Below, in pieces: positions 1 to 7,831 of a stretch of DNA of 13,568 nt; position 1 is the stretch's first letter; each line of letters starts with the position of its first letter. The notes beneath the pieces were generated by a model. The model was not told where the DNA came from and did no database searches. It worked only from the letters and a program-made list of their open reading frames with translations. Location: the NCBI GenBank assembly GCA_039932395.1, contig JBDTQB010000105.1, positions 1-13,568 of the forward strand, given 5' to 3'. The translations under genes were made by a program, and so were the position numbers. The DNA is from JAGNNV01 sp039932395 (lineage in GTDB: Bacteria > Acidobacteriota > Vicinamibacteria > Fen-336 > JAGNNV01).

Positions 1-2
1 AG

Positions 3-194
3 CGAGGAGTTCTGGAGAATCACGGGTACGCGTTGATGGACGCGGCGATTCGGACTCACGTGCCCGAGCTGGTTGCGACGGACGCGTCGCTCACGTTGCC
101 GTTTCCGGGGTTCGCACCGCCGATGATGGCGGAGGATGGGTTGAGGGGGCTGTTGGCGGGTTCGGAAAAGAGGACGCTAACGGGCAGACGCTAG
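3..194 (+). CDS. 3' end of an unidentified protein-coding gene (partial)
   Basis: An open frame enters from the left edge and ends at TAG 192-194, giving about 63 residues. Third codon positions are mostly G or C, as expected for a real gene in GC-rich DNA, and the frame contains readable protein such as YALMDAAIRTHVPEL and LTLPFPGFAPP. I do not recognise a family. The last dozen residues (GSEKRTLTGRR) look less protein-like and could be read-through past a rearrangement junction, because the HsdR remnant starts almost immediately afterwards in another frame. The two are therefore probably unrelated pieces brought together by a deletion or insertion. No function is proposed. Confidence 0.4.
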   Translation, partial: RGVLENHGYALMDAAIRTHVPELVATDASLTLPFPGFAPPMMAEDGLRGLLAGSEKRTLTGRR

Positions 195-195
195 C

Positions 196-951
196 ATCGC
201 CCGCGCCGGCCCAAGACACCTAGCCTTCTTCCAACGGGTGGCCGCGCTGATCCGCAAGCGCCTGGCCGATGACAAGGGAAGCGGTGCGGGCAACGCGCGG
301 CAGCGCGACATCGACGCTGCCGTGCGCCAGGTGATCGCCGGTGCAGTCGAGGCCGACGAAGTGATCGACCTCTTTGCGATCGTGGGTTTGTCGGAGGCCC
401 GCCTCGACATTCTCAGCGACGAGTTTCTCGGCCGGGTGGCGGCGCTCGAACAAAAGAACCTCGCATTGGAGACGCTGCGCAAGCTGTTGAACGACCAGAT
501 CCGCGTCACCGAGCGAACGAGCCTTGTCCAGAGCAGGAAGTTCCGCGAAGCGCTTGAAGACGCCATGCTGCGGCATACGAACAAGGCGATCACGACCGCC
601 GAAATAATCGCGCGCCTGATCGACCTGGCGAAGAGTCTGCGGGATGCGCAGAAGCACGGCGAGGAACTCGGCCTAAGCAGCGAGGAGACCGCCTTCCATA
701 ATGCGCTCGCCGAGAACGGTTCGGCCAAAGAAGCTATGAAGGCCGACACCATTCGACTCATGGCGCGTGAGCTCACAGAAATGGTGAAGCAGATGCCTAA
801 GCTCGACTGGACCCAGCGCGAATCAGTCCGGGCTACGTTGCGACGCAACGTGCGTCGCCTCCTCGCCAAGTACGGCTACCCGCCAGACCTCGCGGAGGGT
901 GCGACGCTGTTGGTGTTGCGACAGGCGGAGTTGTCGACCGAGACATTGTAG
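196..951 (+). pseudogene. hsdR: Type I restriction enzyme R subunit (HsdR), C-terminal remnant
   Basis: In type I restriction-modification systems HsdR provides DNA translocation and cleavage. This frame holds only the last quarter of such a protein. A GTG at 238 could start a 237-residue product, but family-like sequence (LAFFQRVAALIRKRL) begins upstream of it, from about 196, so the gene has lost its 5' part. Recognisable C-terminal (DUF3387-type) blocks are DIDAAVRQVI, EVIDLFAIVGL, FREALEDAMLRHTNKAITTA, EVIARLIDLAK-like, EELGLSSEETAFHNALAEN, DWTQRESVRATLRRNVRRLL and KYGYPPDLAEGATLLVLRQAE. A full HsdR is about 1000 residues. The PD-(D/E)xK nuclease and the SF2 helicase motor are absent, and no hsdM or hsdS is visible. 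It cannot work as a restriction enzyme alone. The frame is closed in all phases upstream by stops at 124, 142 and 178. Family assignment is secure; whether the remnant is expressed is unknown. Confidence 0.88.
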
Positions 952-1070
952 CCGCGGAGGAGGTCGGACTACCCTTCGTCGGTGTCATCCAAGAGGGCGC
1001 CTGCTGATCATGCTGCGGGCGACACGACGGCCGAGTGCGCTCCACGAGTAGGGGCGTTGACTCTCGATAT

Positions 1071-2543
1071 TTATTGCGCGCGCGTCATGGTGAAAGGCTG
1101 TATCGCGCCCGTTGAGCCCACTCTGAAGTTCCCTGTGATTCTTTTTAGAGTGCCTACTTCAGTTCCGTCCAACGTGTCCCCGCCGAAGCCCACGTTCATC
1201 TTGACGATTCGCGGATTTGCCAGCGTTCCCGACACGTTGCCTTGGCTTGATCCGACGTTGAATACTCCAGAAATAGAAGTGCCAGCTTGAATGAGTTGAT
1301 ACGACCCCTGAGAACTGGAAGACTCGAACTGCCAGATACCCGTGAGCGATCCGACAAGAATTGGACGTGTGAAGGATCCCGCTACTGAGCGGGAGGCTGA
1401 GCCTCTGCGCAAGGCCGTGAGAGTCACCGTAAAAGTCCCTTCCCTCGAAAACACGTGAGATACGTTGGTGCCGGAAACGGTCTGACCGTCGCCGAAATCC
1501 CATTCATAGTCAAAGTTCGCCGTGTCGGGGTCGCGCGCCGCAAATAGGACTGCGGTTACCGACACGAGGAAGTTGCACGGATCGCTGGTGCAGGGTCCGG
1601 ACGAGTAGAAGACGTTCGCTACGGCGTTCGACGCTGACGCGGCGCCTGCCTGCGGTTCCTTCTTGGCTAGCACTACTCCTGCTCCAATACCTCCCAATGC
1701 CAGCGCTGCAATCCCAAGTTGCTTTCCATGACCTGACGGTTCCATTGGCGGTTCTGGTGGCACCCTTTCGACCAAAGCCTGGTATCGCCGCATCAATGCG
1801 TCATACCGTCTTTCAAGTTCCGCGTTGTGCTCAACCTCGCCCGCGCTTTGGTTCTGAGCCGCTTTAAGGTCGCTTTGCAGCTGTCTGATGTCCGCGGTGA
1901 GCGTGGCAGCTCTCTCGTTACTTTGGGTGTTCTCGGTCTGAGGCTTTTTTTCGAGGATCGCGAGAATTTTCGTCATATCCCCTCTCATCGCAGTCGTATC
2001 CTCCTTGATATTCGCGATGTTCGTGGACAAGGATCGTTCCAGCTGCCGAACCAAGCCCCTAATCTCGTGACTGACAACGACGCCTTGTGAGTTTCGTGAG
2101 TCGTAGGCTTTGCACAGTTGCTCTGCCGACACGCCACGAAGACGCCTAACAAGAAAAGCGCATGACTTCAGCTGATTCTGACGGTCACCGAGCACGACGG
2201 TGATGACGACCCCAGGTTTCGGCACAGAGATTTCGCCTCCGTCCGGTTCCAAAATTGACCATTTCACTAGCTCATCGGATGCAAGTTGCAAGACGGTCCT
2301 GCCGCCAGGCCCTATCGAGGCTATAAGCGCCATTTGCACGTTGCCAGACAAGTCAGTGATCTCGGTCCCGCTGCCACCGGTCGTTCCGATGCGGACCTTG
2401 GGGGTGGACTTGCCGTCTGTGTCTTGAACGTGAATCGAGAATGTCAGCTGCTGAGCCGAGAGAGGAGCGACACCCCCGGAGAGCATTGAGATGAGTAATG
2501 CCCGGGATGCCAACGGGCAACGAGCGAAACGAAATAGGTTCAC
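1071..2543 (-). CDS. Exported coiled-coil and PKD-domain protein
   Basis: This is a 490-residue protein of unknown function. The start is GTG at 2541-2543, overlapping the previous stop as GTGA, with an AAAGGCGG ribosome-binding site. Residues 1-30 are a signal peptide ending PLSA-QQ. Residues 32-120 look like a beta-sandwich resembling carboxypeptidase-regulatory repeats (TDLSGNVQM). Residues 165-260 are heptad-rich and probably a coiled coil. A Pro-rich hinge (PPEPPMEP) leads to a hydrophobic Gly/Ala segment at 275-294. Residues 325-395 form a PKD domain with the hallmark YEWDFGDGQ at 346-354 and HVFSREGTFTVTL. Residues 396-490 form a second beta-rich domain with repeated GTxIxG patterns ending MTRAQ. 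PKD domains usually act outside the cytoplasm in adhesion or protein contacts. If the Gly/Ala segment truly spans the inner membrane, the PKD domain would be cytoplasmic, which is odd. It is the second gene of a coupled pair. Confidence 0.85.
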   Translation of the reverse strand: MNLFRFARCPLASRALLISMLSGGVAPLSAQQLTFSIHVQDTDGKSTPKVRIGTTGGSGTEITDLSGNVQMALIASIGPGGRTVLQLASDELVKWSILEPDGGEISVPKPGVVITVVLGDRQNQLKSCAFLVRRLRGVSAEQLCKAYDSRNSQGVVVSHEIRGLVRQLERSLSTNIANIKEDTTAMRGDMTKILAILEKKPQTENTQSNERAATLTADIRQLQSDLKAAQNQSAGEVEHNAELERRYDALMRRYQALVERVPPEPPMEPSGHGKQLGIAALALGGIGAGVVLAKKEPQAGAASASNAVANVFYSSGPCTSDPCNFLVSVTAVLFAARDPDTANFDYEWDFGDGQTVSGTNVSHVFSREGTFTVTLTALRRGSASRSVAGSFTRPILVGSLTGIWQFESSSSQGSYQLIQAGTSISGVFNVGSSQGNVSGTLANPRIVKMNVGFGGDTLDGTEVGTLKRITGNFRVGSTGAIQPFTMTRAQ

Positions 2544-3010
2544 TTTTCCGCCTTTATGAGCCGAATCGTTATCGGCAAGTCTGTGGTCGTGCGCAACTCG
2601 TCACTGGCTTCGAAACCGATTCGTTCCGTTCTTAGGCGAATTTGTCCTCCCAATGCTGCGTGTATCGGAAGGACGAACGTGCCGTCCTTGTCGGTCTGAA
2701 CACTCTCCGGCCCGTAGCCGACAATCGACACCCTAACCCCTTCAACGCTCCGTCCATCCGCGTCCTGCGCCACGCCGCGAACGACAGCGTTTCGTTCCAC
2801 CGGACGGGGCTGAATAAGCCACACCGCGAGTACGATCGCGACAGTTACCGTGCAGGCCAAGAACCCAACCACACGGCGGCGAGCTCGCTTGTCTTCGTGT
2901 GTTTCGACTCCTTCCCGATCGATTCGGAAGTGAACTTTCAACAGCAACATTGCCAAGCCGGAAGCCATTGTGACCACCAGCACATAGTTCTGTAAAGCCA
3001 ATTGGTCCAT
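2540..3010 (-). CDS. Membrane protein with carboxypeptidase-regulatory-like domain
   Basis: This is a 156-residue protein. Residues 8-25 and 47-65 are hydrophobic helices separated by a charged loop (THEDKRARRR). Residues 75-156 form a small beta domain with the carboxypeptidase-regulatory pattern: VRGVAQDADGRSVEGVRVSI, then TDKDGTFVLPI and a C-terminal LPITIRLIK strand. Such domains are non-enzymatic beta-sandwiches common on surface and transport proteins. The basic loop suggests that both termini face the periplasm with the loop inside, which places the beta domain in the periplasm. The ATG at 3010 follows an AGGAGGG ribosome-binding site at 3014-3020. The stop overlaps the GTG of the next gene by 4 bp, so the two proteins are probably made together and may interact. 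The specific role is unknown. Confidence 0.82.
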   Translation of the reverse strand: MDQLALQNYVLVVTMASGLAMLLLKVHFRIDREGVETHEDKRARRRVVGFLACTVTVAIVLAVWLIQPRPVERNAVVRGVAQDADGRSVEGVRVSIVGYGPESVQTDKDGTFVLPIHAALGGQIRLRTERIGFEASDELRTTTDLPITIRLIKAEK

Positions 3011-3032
3011 CCGCCCTCCTCGGAACCAGCGA

Positions 3033-3061
3033 AATCTAGGTCATGCGGCGCCAGCGGTCAA
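3033..3061 (-). promoter_or_regulatory. Sigma70-like promoter for the regulatory-domain/PKD gene pair
   Basis: On the minus strand the -35 element is TTGACC (3056-3061) and the -10 element is TAGATT (3033-3038), exactly 17 bp apart. Transcription would start near 3026, leaving a leader of about 16 nt that contains the AGGAGGG site before the ATG at 3010. It lies in the 66-bp gap after the permease gene, so the pair can be expressed apart from the efflux operon, although read-through is also possible. Confidence 0.55.
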
Positions 3062-3076
3062 CGTCTGGTGCTCATG

Positions 3077-4291
3077 TCACCGTCGGCGCAGAGCGTCCAT
3101 GACTTGGAGATGGGCGGCCTTCCACGCTGGGTATCCTCCGGCAATCACCCCGGTCATCACGGATGCCAGAAATCCGGTAGCTACGATGACGGGCGAGGCG
3201 GCCATGGGCCACGAGGTCCATCTCTGGATGAGATACGTCGCTGCGGCCCCGATCAGGAGACCCAGCAGACCACCGCTGGAACTGAGCAAAGTGCCTTCGG
3301 CAATGAACTGCGCCGCTATCTCCTCTCTCGTCGCTCCTACCGCTCGACGAATACCGATTTCCGGAACGCGCTCCGAGACCGTCGCTAGAAGAATGTTCAT
3401 GATGCCGACACCGCCAACCAGAAGGCAGATCAACGAAGTCGCTCCAGTGACCGCGCTGAATACGTCCTGTGTTCTTTGTTGCTGCTGAATGACCTCGACG
3501 GGGATAACCACATCCGGGCCGTCCCTCCCCAGAGATAGTTCGAGCGTCCGTCGGACTGCTGCGGCGCTCCCGCGAATATTTTTCTGGGTGTTGAGACGGA
3601 TCAGGATCTCATCGATGCCACTCTCGGTTCCTTCGCGAACGAGCGACTCCCACGGCACGACAACCGACTGATTGAGGTCACGACCCAGAATCGGCAAAGA
3701 AGATCTCCGGTTTTGTACGGCGCGCGCCTCCAGCACACCAACGACTTCATAGACGTCGTCTCCGACGCGAATACGTTCGCTCAGACCGCCCGTTTCAGGG
3801 AACATCGCGGCCGCGATTTCCGCGCCGATCACCGCGACGCGCCGGTTCTCCTGGATATCCAGAGAGGTGAGCAGCCGGCCACGTGCGACCACTGAACGCG
3901 CCGCCGACGCGTACGCGTCGGTCGTGCCGATGACCATGGCTGAGACATCACCTGACGGCCCTAGAAGCACCAAGGATGCTACGCGGATTGGCGCCATTGC
4001 CAAGGCGTTTGGAAGAGTCGTCTGTAGTCGGTGGAAGTCTTCGATGCTGAGTTCACGCCGGGGCACCCGAGCGTCTGAAGTAGACCGAGATCGCGCGACA
4101 AGAGTGTCAACGCCCAGGTCCCCAATCTGGGCCAGGGCTTCGAGTCGCGCGCCTTCGGTCACGGAGGACATCGCGGTGATCGATGCGACGCCGAAGAGAA
4201 TCCCAAGAATCGAGAGTGTCGAGCGAAGGGAGTGCGCGCGCAGGCTCGTCATCGATCGACGAAGGAGCGCGCGAGCTTCCGATCGAGTCAA
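3077..4291 (-). CDS. MacB-like ABC transporter permease
   Basis: This 404-residue inner-membrane subunit belongs to the MacB/FtsX type-VII ABC family, which uses cytoplasmic ATP hydrolysis to drive periplasmic substrate movement into a TolC channel. Residues 22-44 are transmembrane helix 1, followed by a large periplasmic MacB_PCD domain (about 50-270) with the usual VIGAEIAAAMFP and YEVVGVLE blocks. The FtsX core follows with helices near 281-303, 330-355 and 365-388. The coupling loop SERVPEIGIRRAVGAT sits at 306-321 and GYPAWKAA at 386-393. Length and four-helix layout are normal for a permease without a fused ATPase. The start is TTG at 4289-4291, inside a TTGA overlap with the ATPase stop; a GGAGGGG site at 4297-4303, 5 nt away, supports it. 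Substrate cannot be told from sequence. Confidence 0.93.
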   Translation of the reverse strand: MTRSEARALLRRSMTSLRAHSLRSTLSILGILFGVASITAMSSVTEGARLEALAQIGDLGVDTLVARSRSTSDARVPRRELSIEDFHRLQTTLPNALAMAPIRVASLVLLGPSGDVSAMVIGTTDAYASAARSVVARGRLLTSLDIQENRRVAVIGAEIAAAMFPETGGLSERIRVGDDVYEVVGVLEARAVQNRRSSLPILGRDLNQSVVVPWESLVREGTESGIDEILIRLNTQKNIRGSAAAVRRTLELSLGRDGPDVVIPVEVIQQQQRTQDVFSAVTGATSLICLLVGGVGIMNILLATVSERVPEIGIRRAVGATREEIAAQFIAEGTLLSSSGGLLGLLIGAAATYLIQRWTSWPMAASPVIVATGFLASVMTGVIAGGYPAWKAAHLQVMDALRRR

Positions 4292-4977
4292 GATTTCCCC
4301 TCCACGCGCCGGCCGTCGGACAGTTCAATGCAGCGGTCCGCCCGCCGCGCGAGAGTGAGGTCATGCGTGATCAGCACCAGCGAACGGCCTGCGCGGGGTA
4401 GCGCGAAAAGTAGCTCCGCAATTTCGGCTTCGGTCGCCGAATCGAGGTTGCCGGTGGGCTCGTCGGCAAGAACCAGCTCCGGCTCGCGAACAAGCGCCCG
4501 TGCGATAGCGACGCGCTGGGCTTCACCGCCCGAGAGTTCAGACGGAAAGTGAGTCGCGCGCGATTCGAGGGCGACCGAGTTCAAGGCGCGGCGCACGGGC
4601 TCCCGCCACTGGGACTCCTGAAGGCCCGAATACAGCATCGGTGTCTCGACATTCTGTTCGACGGTCAGCTCCGGAATCAGGTGAAACGACTGAAACACGA
4701 AGCCGATGGAAGCGTTCCGGATTCTGGATCGCTCGCGGTCGCTCAGCGACTCGATTCGGCGGTCCCTAAAAGAGATCTGCCCTGAAGTCGGAACGTCGAT
4801 GCATCCAATCAGCGACATCAGTGTGGACTTGCCCGAGCCCGATCGCCCAACGATAGCCAGACTCTCGTTCTTCTCCACCCGCAGGCTCACGCCGTCTACA
4901 GCTCGAATCTGTGTTTCGCCCTTCTGGTACGTCTTGTGGACATCAGTCAGGACGACGAGAGGACTGCTTTCGTCCAT
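4288..4977 (-). CDS. ABC transporter ATP-binding protein, LolD/MacB type
   Basis: This 229-residue cytoplasmic ATPase powers the adjacent MacB-like permease. All nucleotide-binding motifs are intact: Walker A GRSGSGKST at 44-52, Q-loop Gln96 in FVFQSFHLIPELTV, signature LSGGEAQRVAIARAL at 148-162, Walker B LVLADEP at 168-174 followed by TGNLDS, and the switch His205 in LITHD. The N-terminus (DVHKTYQKGETQIRAVDGVS) is typical of the LolD/MacB/FtsE group. The ATG at 4975-4977 lies 2 bp after the adaptor stop and has no clear ribosome-binding site of its own, so translation is probably coupled to the adaptor. Its stop overlaps the permease start. Lipoprotein sorting (LolD) is an alternative by sequence family, but the adaptor and TolC neighbours argue for export. 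Confidence 0.95.
   Translation of the reverse strand: MDESSPLVVLTDVHKTYQKGETQIRAVDGVSLRVEKNESLAIVGRSGSGKSTLMSLIGCIDVPTSGQISFRDRRIESLSDRERSRIRNASIGFVFQSFHLIPELTVEQNVETPMLYSGLQESQWREPVRRALNSVALESRATHFPSELSGGEAQRVAIARALVREPELVLADEPTGNLDSATEAEIAELLFALPRAGRSLVLITHDLTLARRADRCIELSDGRRVEGKS
4297..4303 (-). promoter_or_regulatory. Ribosome-binding site fixing the TTG start of the permease
   Basis: The minus strand reads GGAGGGG 5 nt before TTG 4289-4291. It lies within the end of the ATPase gene and is the main reason for accepting a rare TTG start in a TTGA stop-start overlap. Confidence 0.65.
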
Positions 4978-4979
4978 GG

Positions 4980-6422
4980 CTAGCGATCGTGCGCGCCCGC
5001 GAGGTTCGGATCGGAGAGAGCGACGCGGTCGCCCGCTGAGATTCCTTTTTCGATGACCGCGAAGTCCCTATTCACCGAGCCCGTTACGACGAGTCTCTTC
5101 TGAAATCTCCCCAGCTCGCGGACGTACACCGCTTTCTTTCCGTCCCGTTCGAAGACGGCCTGGATCGGGACGAATATTGCTTGCGGCCTGCGTTCCACCT
5201 GAATTTCCACCGTGGCTGTCATGCCCGGTCGCAGGCGCCCGTCCTGTTCGTTGATCTCGACGGTGATTCCGAAGTACTTCCCTGCGCGCCGCCCTATGTC
5301 GTCTTGAGCGAGTGTTCCCACCAGCGATACGCGTCCAGTAAGCAGCAGATCAGGGTACGCAGAAACACGCACTAGGACCTTCTGGCTCTCGCTCACGCGA
5401 TGAATATCAGTCTCCCGGACACGCGCCTCCACGATCATCCTCGAGATGTCCGGAAGAATGAGGAGAGGCTGATTGGCCCAAACTTGATCGCCCACCTGCG
5501 GCTTCCTCTGCTCGGAGCCGAAGGCGACTGGTCTATAAACGACGATGCCGGGAACGTCAGCCCTGACCTCGCAGCGAGCGAGCTGTGCTTTGGCGAGGGC
5601 GAGACGTGCCTCTGTTTCACGAATGCGGCTCTCGGCTCCCCAGATCGCTGCGCGGCGTTGCTCCATGCGCGACGCCGCCGCTGACAACAGTGCCTTCGAA
5701 CTCTCGCGAGATGAGAGAGCCTCCGCCCGTGCTTGCGACCGCTCGAGCGGCCGGCCGAACTCAAAAAATGAATCATGTCGTCGTTGCGCGATGGTCAACT
5801 TCTCTTGGGCTTTTTCGACTTCCTGGTCGGCGCGCTCCATTTCCTGCCGAGTAATAAACCCCTGGTCGAGCAATGGCTTCAACCCGTCCCGCGCGCTGGC
5901 CGCGCGCTTCAATTGTCGATCCGCCTCAGCGAGCTCGGCCTTGGCCTCTTCTTCACGGACCCTGCCCTTGCCCTCTTCGACATCGCGCAGCTCAAGGCCG
6001 CTCCTGTCTTCTTTTTGATGTGCCGTCGCAAGTTCCTCTCCGTTCTGAAGTTGCTGCAGAGCGAGATCCTGCCGCGTTCCTATGAGTTCATTTGTAGCCT
6101 GTGCCATCGCCGCTTCGGTCTCGCGGATCTGTCCCTCGAACGGCGTCGAATCGAAAAGAATGAGTAGATCCCCTTTTGCGACAACTTTTCCTTCGGGTGC
6201 AAGCGCCACGATCTTTGCCTGGTTACTCTGAATGGTCGAAGCGTAGGAAACCGATTGAAGCGCCTGCAGAGCACCCGTCTCGATAATGGTGAGATCGAAC
6301 GGACCACTTCGAGCGAGCGCAGTCGCCACGCCCTCGTCGACGGTGCCGGCACTGCGTAGAATCGCGAAGACAATAAGTACGACAACGAGAGCGACTCCCG
6401 GAACCCAGCGGCTCCGCGTCAT
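4980..6422 (-). CDS. HlyD/MacA-like periplasmic adaptor of an ABC efflux pump
   Basis: This 480-residue membrane-fusion protein bridges the inner-membrane ABC complex and the TolC channel. Residues 8-23 are a single N-terminal membrane anchor. Residues about 60-95 are the first half of the lipoyl domain (IVALAPEGKVVAKGDLLILF) and 285-325 the second half (CEVRADVPGIVVY, VGDQVWANQPLLIL). Between them about 190 residues are strongly helical and charged, interrupted near 219-230 by FFEFGRP; this is the coiled-coil hairpin that docks on TolC, and it is longer than in MacA. Beta-barrel and membrane-proximal domains follow (LRPGMTATVEIQV near 397-409, AIFVPIQAVFERDGKKAVYV near 415-434). The ATG overlaps the upstream TolC stop as ATGA (6419-6422). 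The call is firm for the family; the substrate is unknown. Confidence 0.93.
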   Translation of the reverse strand: MTRSRWVPGVALVVVLIVFAILRSAGTVDEGVATALARSGPFDLTIIETGALQALQSVSYASTIQSNQAKIVALAPEGKVVAKGDLLILFDSTPFEGQIRETEAAMAQATNELIGTRQDLALQQLQNGEELATAHQKEDRSGLELRDVEEGKGRVREEEAKAELAEADRQLKRAASARDGLKPLLDQGFITRQEMERADQEVEKAQEKLTIAQRRHDSFFEFGRPLERSQARAEALSSRESSKALLSAAASRMEQRRAAIWGAESRIRETEARLALAKAQLARCEVRADVPGIVVYRPVAFGSEQRKPQVGDQVWANQPLLILPDISRMIVEARVRETDIHRVSESQKVLVRVSAYPDLLLTGRVSLVGTLAQDDIGRRAGKYFGITVEINEQDGRLRPGMTATVEIQVERRPQAIFVPIQAVFERDGKKAVYVRELGRFQKRLVVTGSVNRDFAVIEKGISAGDRVALSDPNLAGAHDR

Positions 6423-7831
6423 TGATCCAGCCCTATGTCGACATCTAAGCGGCCGATGACCCTCTCAAGGTCGAGACGCGCGATCCGGTACGCAGAGACA
6501 AGCTGAGCAAGAGCGCCGCGCGCCGCGATGAGGTTGCCTTCGGCATCGACAACGTCGAAGTTTGAAGCGAGGCCTCGCTGATATCGGAGGTTCGCCAATT
6601 GCAGCTGTTTGTCCGCGATATCGATGGCGCCTTCCTGTGTTTCGATGCTTCTGAAGAGCGCCGTCAGGGCTCGGTGCGTCGAACGGACTTCGGCCTCGAC
6701 TTCATAGCGCCTCTGTTGATACCCGCGCTCCCGCGCCGTCACGTCGAGATTCGAGAGTTGCAGCTGGGCGACGTCGGCCGCGCGTTCTAGAGGGAGTGAC
6801 GCGGAGAAGAACGACTCCCATCGCCGATTCGTAACGACGAGAGGCCCAGCCGAGCCAGCGCTCTTCTGTTCGGTGAAGCGGAGATTGAGTGATATATCAG
6901 GCAGTAGATTCTGGCGGGAGAGCGAGGCGGTTCGCCGCGCGTCGTCGATCTGGTCTTTCACTTCCAGAAGATCGAGACGCCGCAGGAAGGCGGTCTGAAC
7001 CAGTGTCTCGATAGGAGGCAGATCGTCCAATGGCGTGGAGCCGATCGTCACGGGTGCCGGCTCGATCGGATCGTCGAGCGGCTTGCCAAGGAGAAGATGA
7101 AAGGTCTCGATCGCGGATTGAAGCGCCGCCTCGGCCTGTACCGCGCTTTGCTCAGCCTGAGCTTCCGAAAGTTGAGCCCGGTACACGTCGAGTTTGTTTG
7201 AGAGACCGACATCCAGGCGTGCCTCCGAGGCGCGCCTCAAGACCTCGCTGCGCGTGGCGCTCTGGCGCGCAACTGACAACAACTCGCGCTGGGCTACCGT
7301 CTGATAGTAGGCCCGCGCAATGTCGACCATGAAACGCTGCTTCGAAAGTATGAGATTTCGTTCCTGCGCTTGGCGCACCCGGCGTGCGTTCCGAAGCCCG
7401 TAGAGAGAAGCGTTCGGCCCGAGACCCCGGAGAAGGGGTTGCGACCACATGAAGGACGTGTCGCTCAATCGAAAGGCTGGTGTCTGCACGCCCTCAAATG
7501 TGCGTGACGTGCGTTCGGCGAGAAGGGCCCCCCCGAGACCAGGCAGGGCCTGATAACCGGTGATCGACCAGCTGCGCTCGTTCTCACGCCGGGAGAAAGA
7601 CGGCGTGATCTTCGGGAAGAACTCGGAACGGGCGGCGAGCACTTGGATATCCGCAGTGCGGACGGAATCTCTCGCAGACGCAATTGCGAAGCCTTCTCGC
7701 AAGCCCACTCGCCACGACTCCTCTATTGTCATGAAGTTGGTCGCGGTACTGATCTGAGTCGTCAGAAGGAGCGCGCAAAGCAGTGTGTCTAACGGCACGG
7801 TTCGCTCAAGCCCTTTTCGAGGTGGGCCCAA
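6419..7831 (-). CDS. TolC-family outer-membrane efflux channel
   Basis: This protein of up to 470 residues forms the outer-membrane channel of the tripartite pump. A signal peptide (LDTLLCALLLTTQISTATNF) is followed by the TolC pattern of long helices and two internal repeats. The repeats show as RLDVGLSNKLDVYRAQLSEA at about 205-224 and YQRGLASNFDVVDAEGNL at about 417-434; these occupy equivalent places in the two halves. QPLLRGLG at 131-138 and YYQTVAQRELLSVA at 175-188 are also typical. The start is uncertain. TTG at 7829-7831 gives a basic n-region (GPPRKGLER) suited to a signal peptide but has no good ribosome-binding site. GTG at 7796-7798 has an AAAAGGG about 12 nt upstream but a very short n-region. 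It is the first gene of the efflux operon. Confidence 0.92.
   Translation of the reverse strand: MGPPRKGLERTVPLDTLLCALLLTTQISTATNFMTIEESWRVGLREGFAIASARDSVRTADIQVLAARSEFFPKITPSFSRRENERSWSITGYQALPGLGGALLAERTSRTFEGVQTPAFRLSDTSFMWSQPLLRGLGPNASLYGLRNARRVRQAQERNLILSKQRFMVDIARAYYQTVAQRELLSVARQSATRSEVLRRASEARLDVGLSNKLDVYRAQLSEAQAEQSAVQAEAALQSAIETFHLLLGKPLDDPIEPAPVTIGSTPLDDLPPIETLVQTAFLRRLDLLEVKDQIDDARRTASLSRQNLLPDISLNLRFTEQKSAGSAGPLVVTNRRWESFFSASLPLERAADVAQLQLSNLDVTARERGYQQRRYEVEAEVRSTHRALTALFRSIETQEGAIDIADKQLQLANLRYQRGLASNFDVVDAEGNLIAARGALAQLVSAYRIARLDLERVIGRLDVDIGLDQ

Noticed and set aside
177..869. A 230-codon open frame on the minus strand
   Set aside because: It mirrors the HsdR remnant, has an Arg/Ser/Ala-heavy composition typical of antisense frames in GC-rich DNA, and matches no family; the plus strand has clear HsdR similarity.
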